Origin: Aerococcus sp.
GTDB taxonomy: Bacteria > Bacillota > Bacilli > Lactobacillales > Aerococcaceae
Direction: 5' to 3'
Assembly: GCA_030528155.1 (NCBI GenBank)
Contig: JAUMZL010000010.1
Coordinates: 1 to 64,000, forward strand
Length of the DNA stretch: 64,000 nt
Below are positions 63,732 through 64,000 of the stretch, piece by piece. Below the pieces are notes generated by a model. The model worked only from the letters and a program-made list of their open reading frames with translations. It made no database searches and was not told the origin of the DNA. A program made the translations under genes and the position numbers. Position 1 is the first letter of the stretch. Each line of letters begins with the position of its first letter.

Positions 63732-64000
63732 ATGTCACAAATCACTAAAGAAGAATTACTCCATACCTTTACTGCTCTAACAGATGCTCTCCAAAAGAGT
63801 CATCCTGATACACCGCTCGTTCATTACCTCGTTGAGATAGAATCAGAACTTAAAAAGAGTGAAGGAGTCGGTTTTACAGGAACGTGGCAACAATTTTTGA
63901 ATAAAGGCAAGTTAGTCAAATCAGAATCCGATATTACATTCACTGAGAAAGAACAAAAGATATGGCAAACTCTCTACAGCTATCAAGAACTAGGTAATAA
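63732..64000 (+). CDS. Unknown protein, possible second immunity protein (cut by the window end)
   Basis: At least 89 residues, starting MSQITKEELLHTFTALTDAL. AAAGGG lies 9 nt before the ATG. The chain is hydrophilic and seems all-helical; FTEKEQKIWQTLYSYQELG near the end of the visible part recalls the FTxxE helix of enterocin-type immunity proteins, a weak hint. It is driven by operator C, so it belongs to the bacteriocin regulon. The 3' end is missing. Confidence 0.65.
   Translation, partial: MSQITKEELLHTFTALTDALQKSHPDTPLVHYLVEIESELKKSEGVGFTGTWQQFLNKGKLVKSESDITFTEKEQKIWQTLYSYQELGN

Overview
The window looks like chromosomal DNA of a low-to-middling GC Gram-positive coccus or rod of the order Lactobacillales, most probably the Aerococcaceae/Streptococcaceae neighbourhood. 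Reasons: a serS T-box leader, CcpA-type cre sites, CopY-type operators, an AdcAII plus histidine-triad (Pht) zinc pair, a GlnR regulator starting MKEKELRRSM, a water-forming NADH oxidase and a pediocin-like bacteriocin. The genus cannot be fixed by eye. Several genes typical of the origin-proximal region are present (mnmE, mnmG, rsmG, parA, parB, DUF951, ychF), but I saw no dnaA, oriC or clear parS. No rRNA, tRNA, IS element, prophage or CRISPR array was recognised.

Layout. 1-6.6 kb, minus strand: start of rplK with an L1-type leader, nox (placed between nusG and rplK), nusG, secE, rpmG, yacL, radA, dut. 6.9-14.4 kb: cytoplasmic alpha-amylase, a small two-helix membrane protein, an M16C metallopeptidase, a YlmD/PgeF-type protein, glnR and a CDF metal exporter. 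14.4-17.5 kb: a copB-type copper ATPase broken by a frameshift, with two CopY boxes around its promoter, then msrA. 17.6-22.4 kb: ridA, a pyridoxal kinase, a YheO-like regulator, D-serine ammonia-lyase and a PfoR/EIIC-like membrane protein, which read as a D-serine and PLP module. 22.9-26.8 kb: C69 dipeptidase, a PqqD-like protein and an OPT peptide transporter. 27-28.7 kb: T-box and serS. 28.8-32.2 kb: a D,D-carboxypeptidase with its two-component system. 32.4-36.6 kb: a structured leader followed by a DedA/TVP38 protein, a polysaccharide deacetylase, guaB and a DsbA-fold protein. 36.8-42 kb: a very large Pht protein and AdcA behind Zur-like boxes. 42.1-48.3 kb: DUF1129, ychF, DUF951, parB, parA, rsmG, ald. 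48.8-54.4 kb: nucleoside ABC transporter and nucleoside hydrolase. 54.7-60.4 kb: metallophosphoesterase, mnmG, mnmE. 60.7-64 kb: a bacteriocin island.

The most interesting parts are (1) the bacteriocin island. It encodes a pediocin-box peptide with a Sec signal peptide instead of a double-glycine leader, a PedB-like immunity protein, an ABC exporter and small unknown genes. Three promoters there share the same bipartite direct-repeat operator at the same distance from the -10 box, which suggests a quorum-sensing regulon of the LytTR type. (2) The leader before the DedA gene, which folds on paper into a four-way junction whose closing stem competes with an anti-Shine-Dalgarno element, as in a translational riboswitch. 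(3) The one-base frameshift in copB at a T-run, either a mutation or recoding. (4) A lone PqqD-like (RRE-like) protein coupled to an OPT transporter and a C69 dipeptidase.
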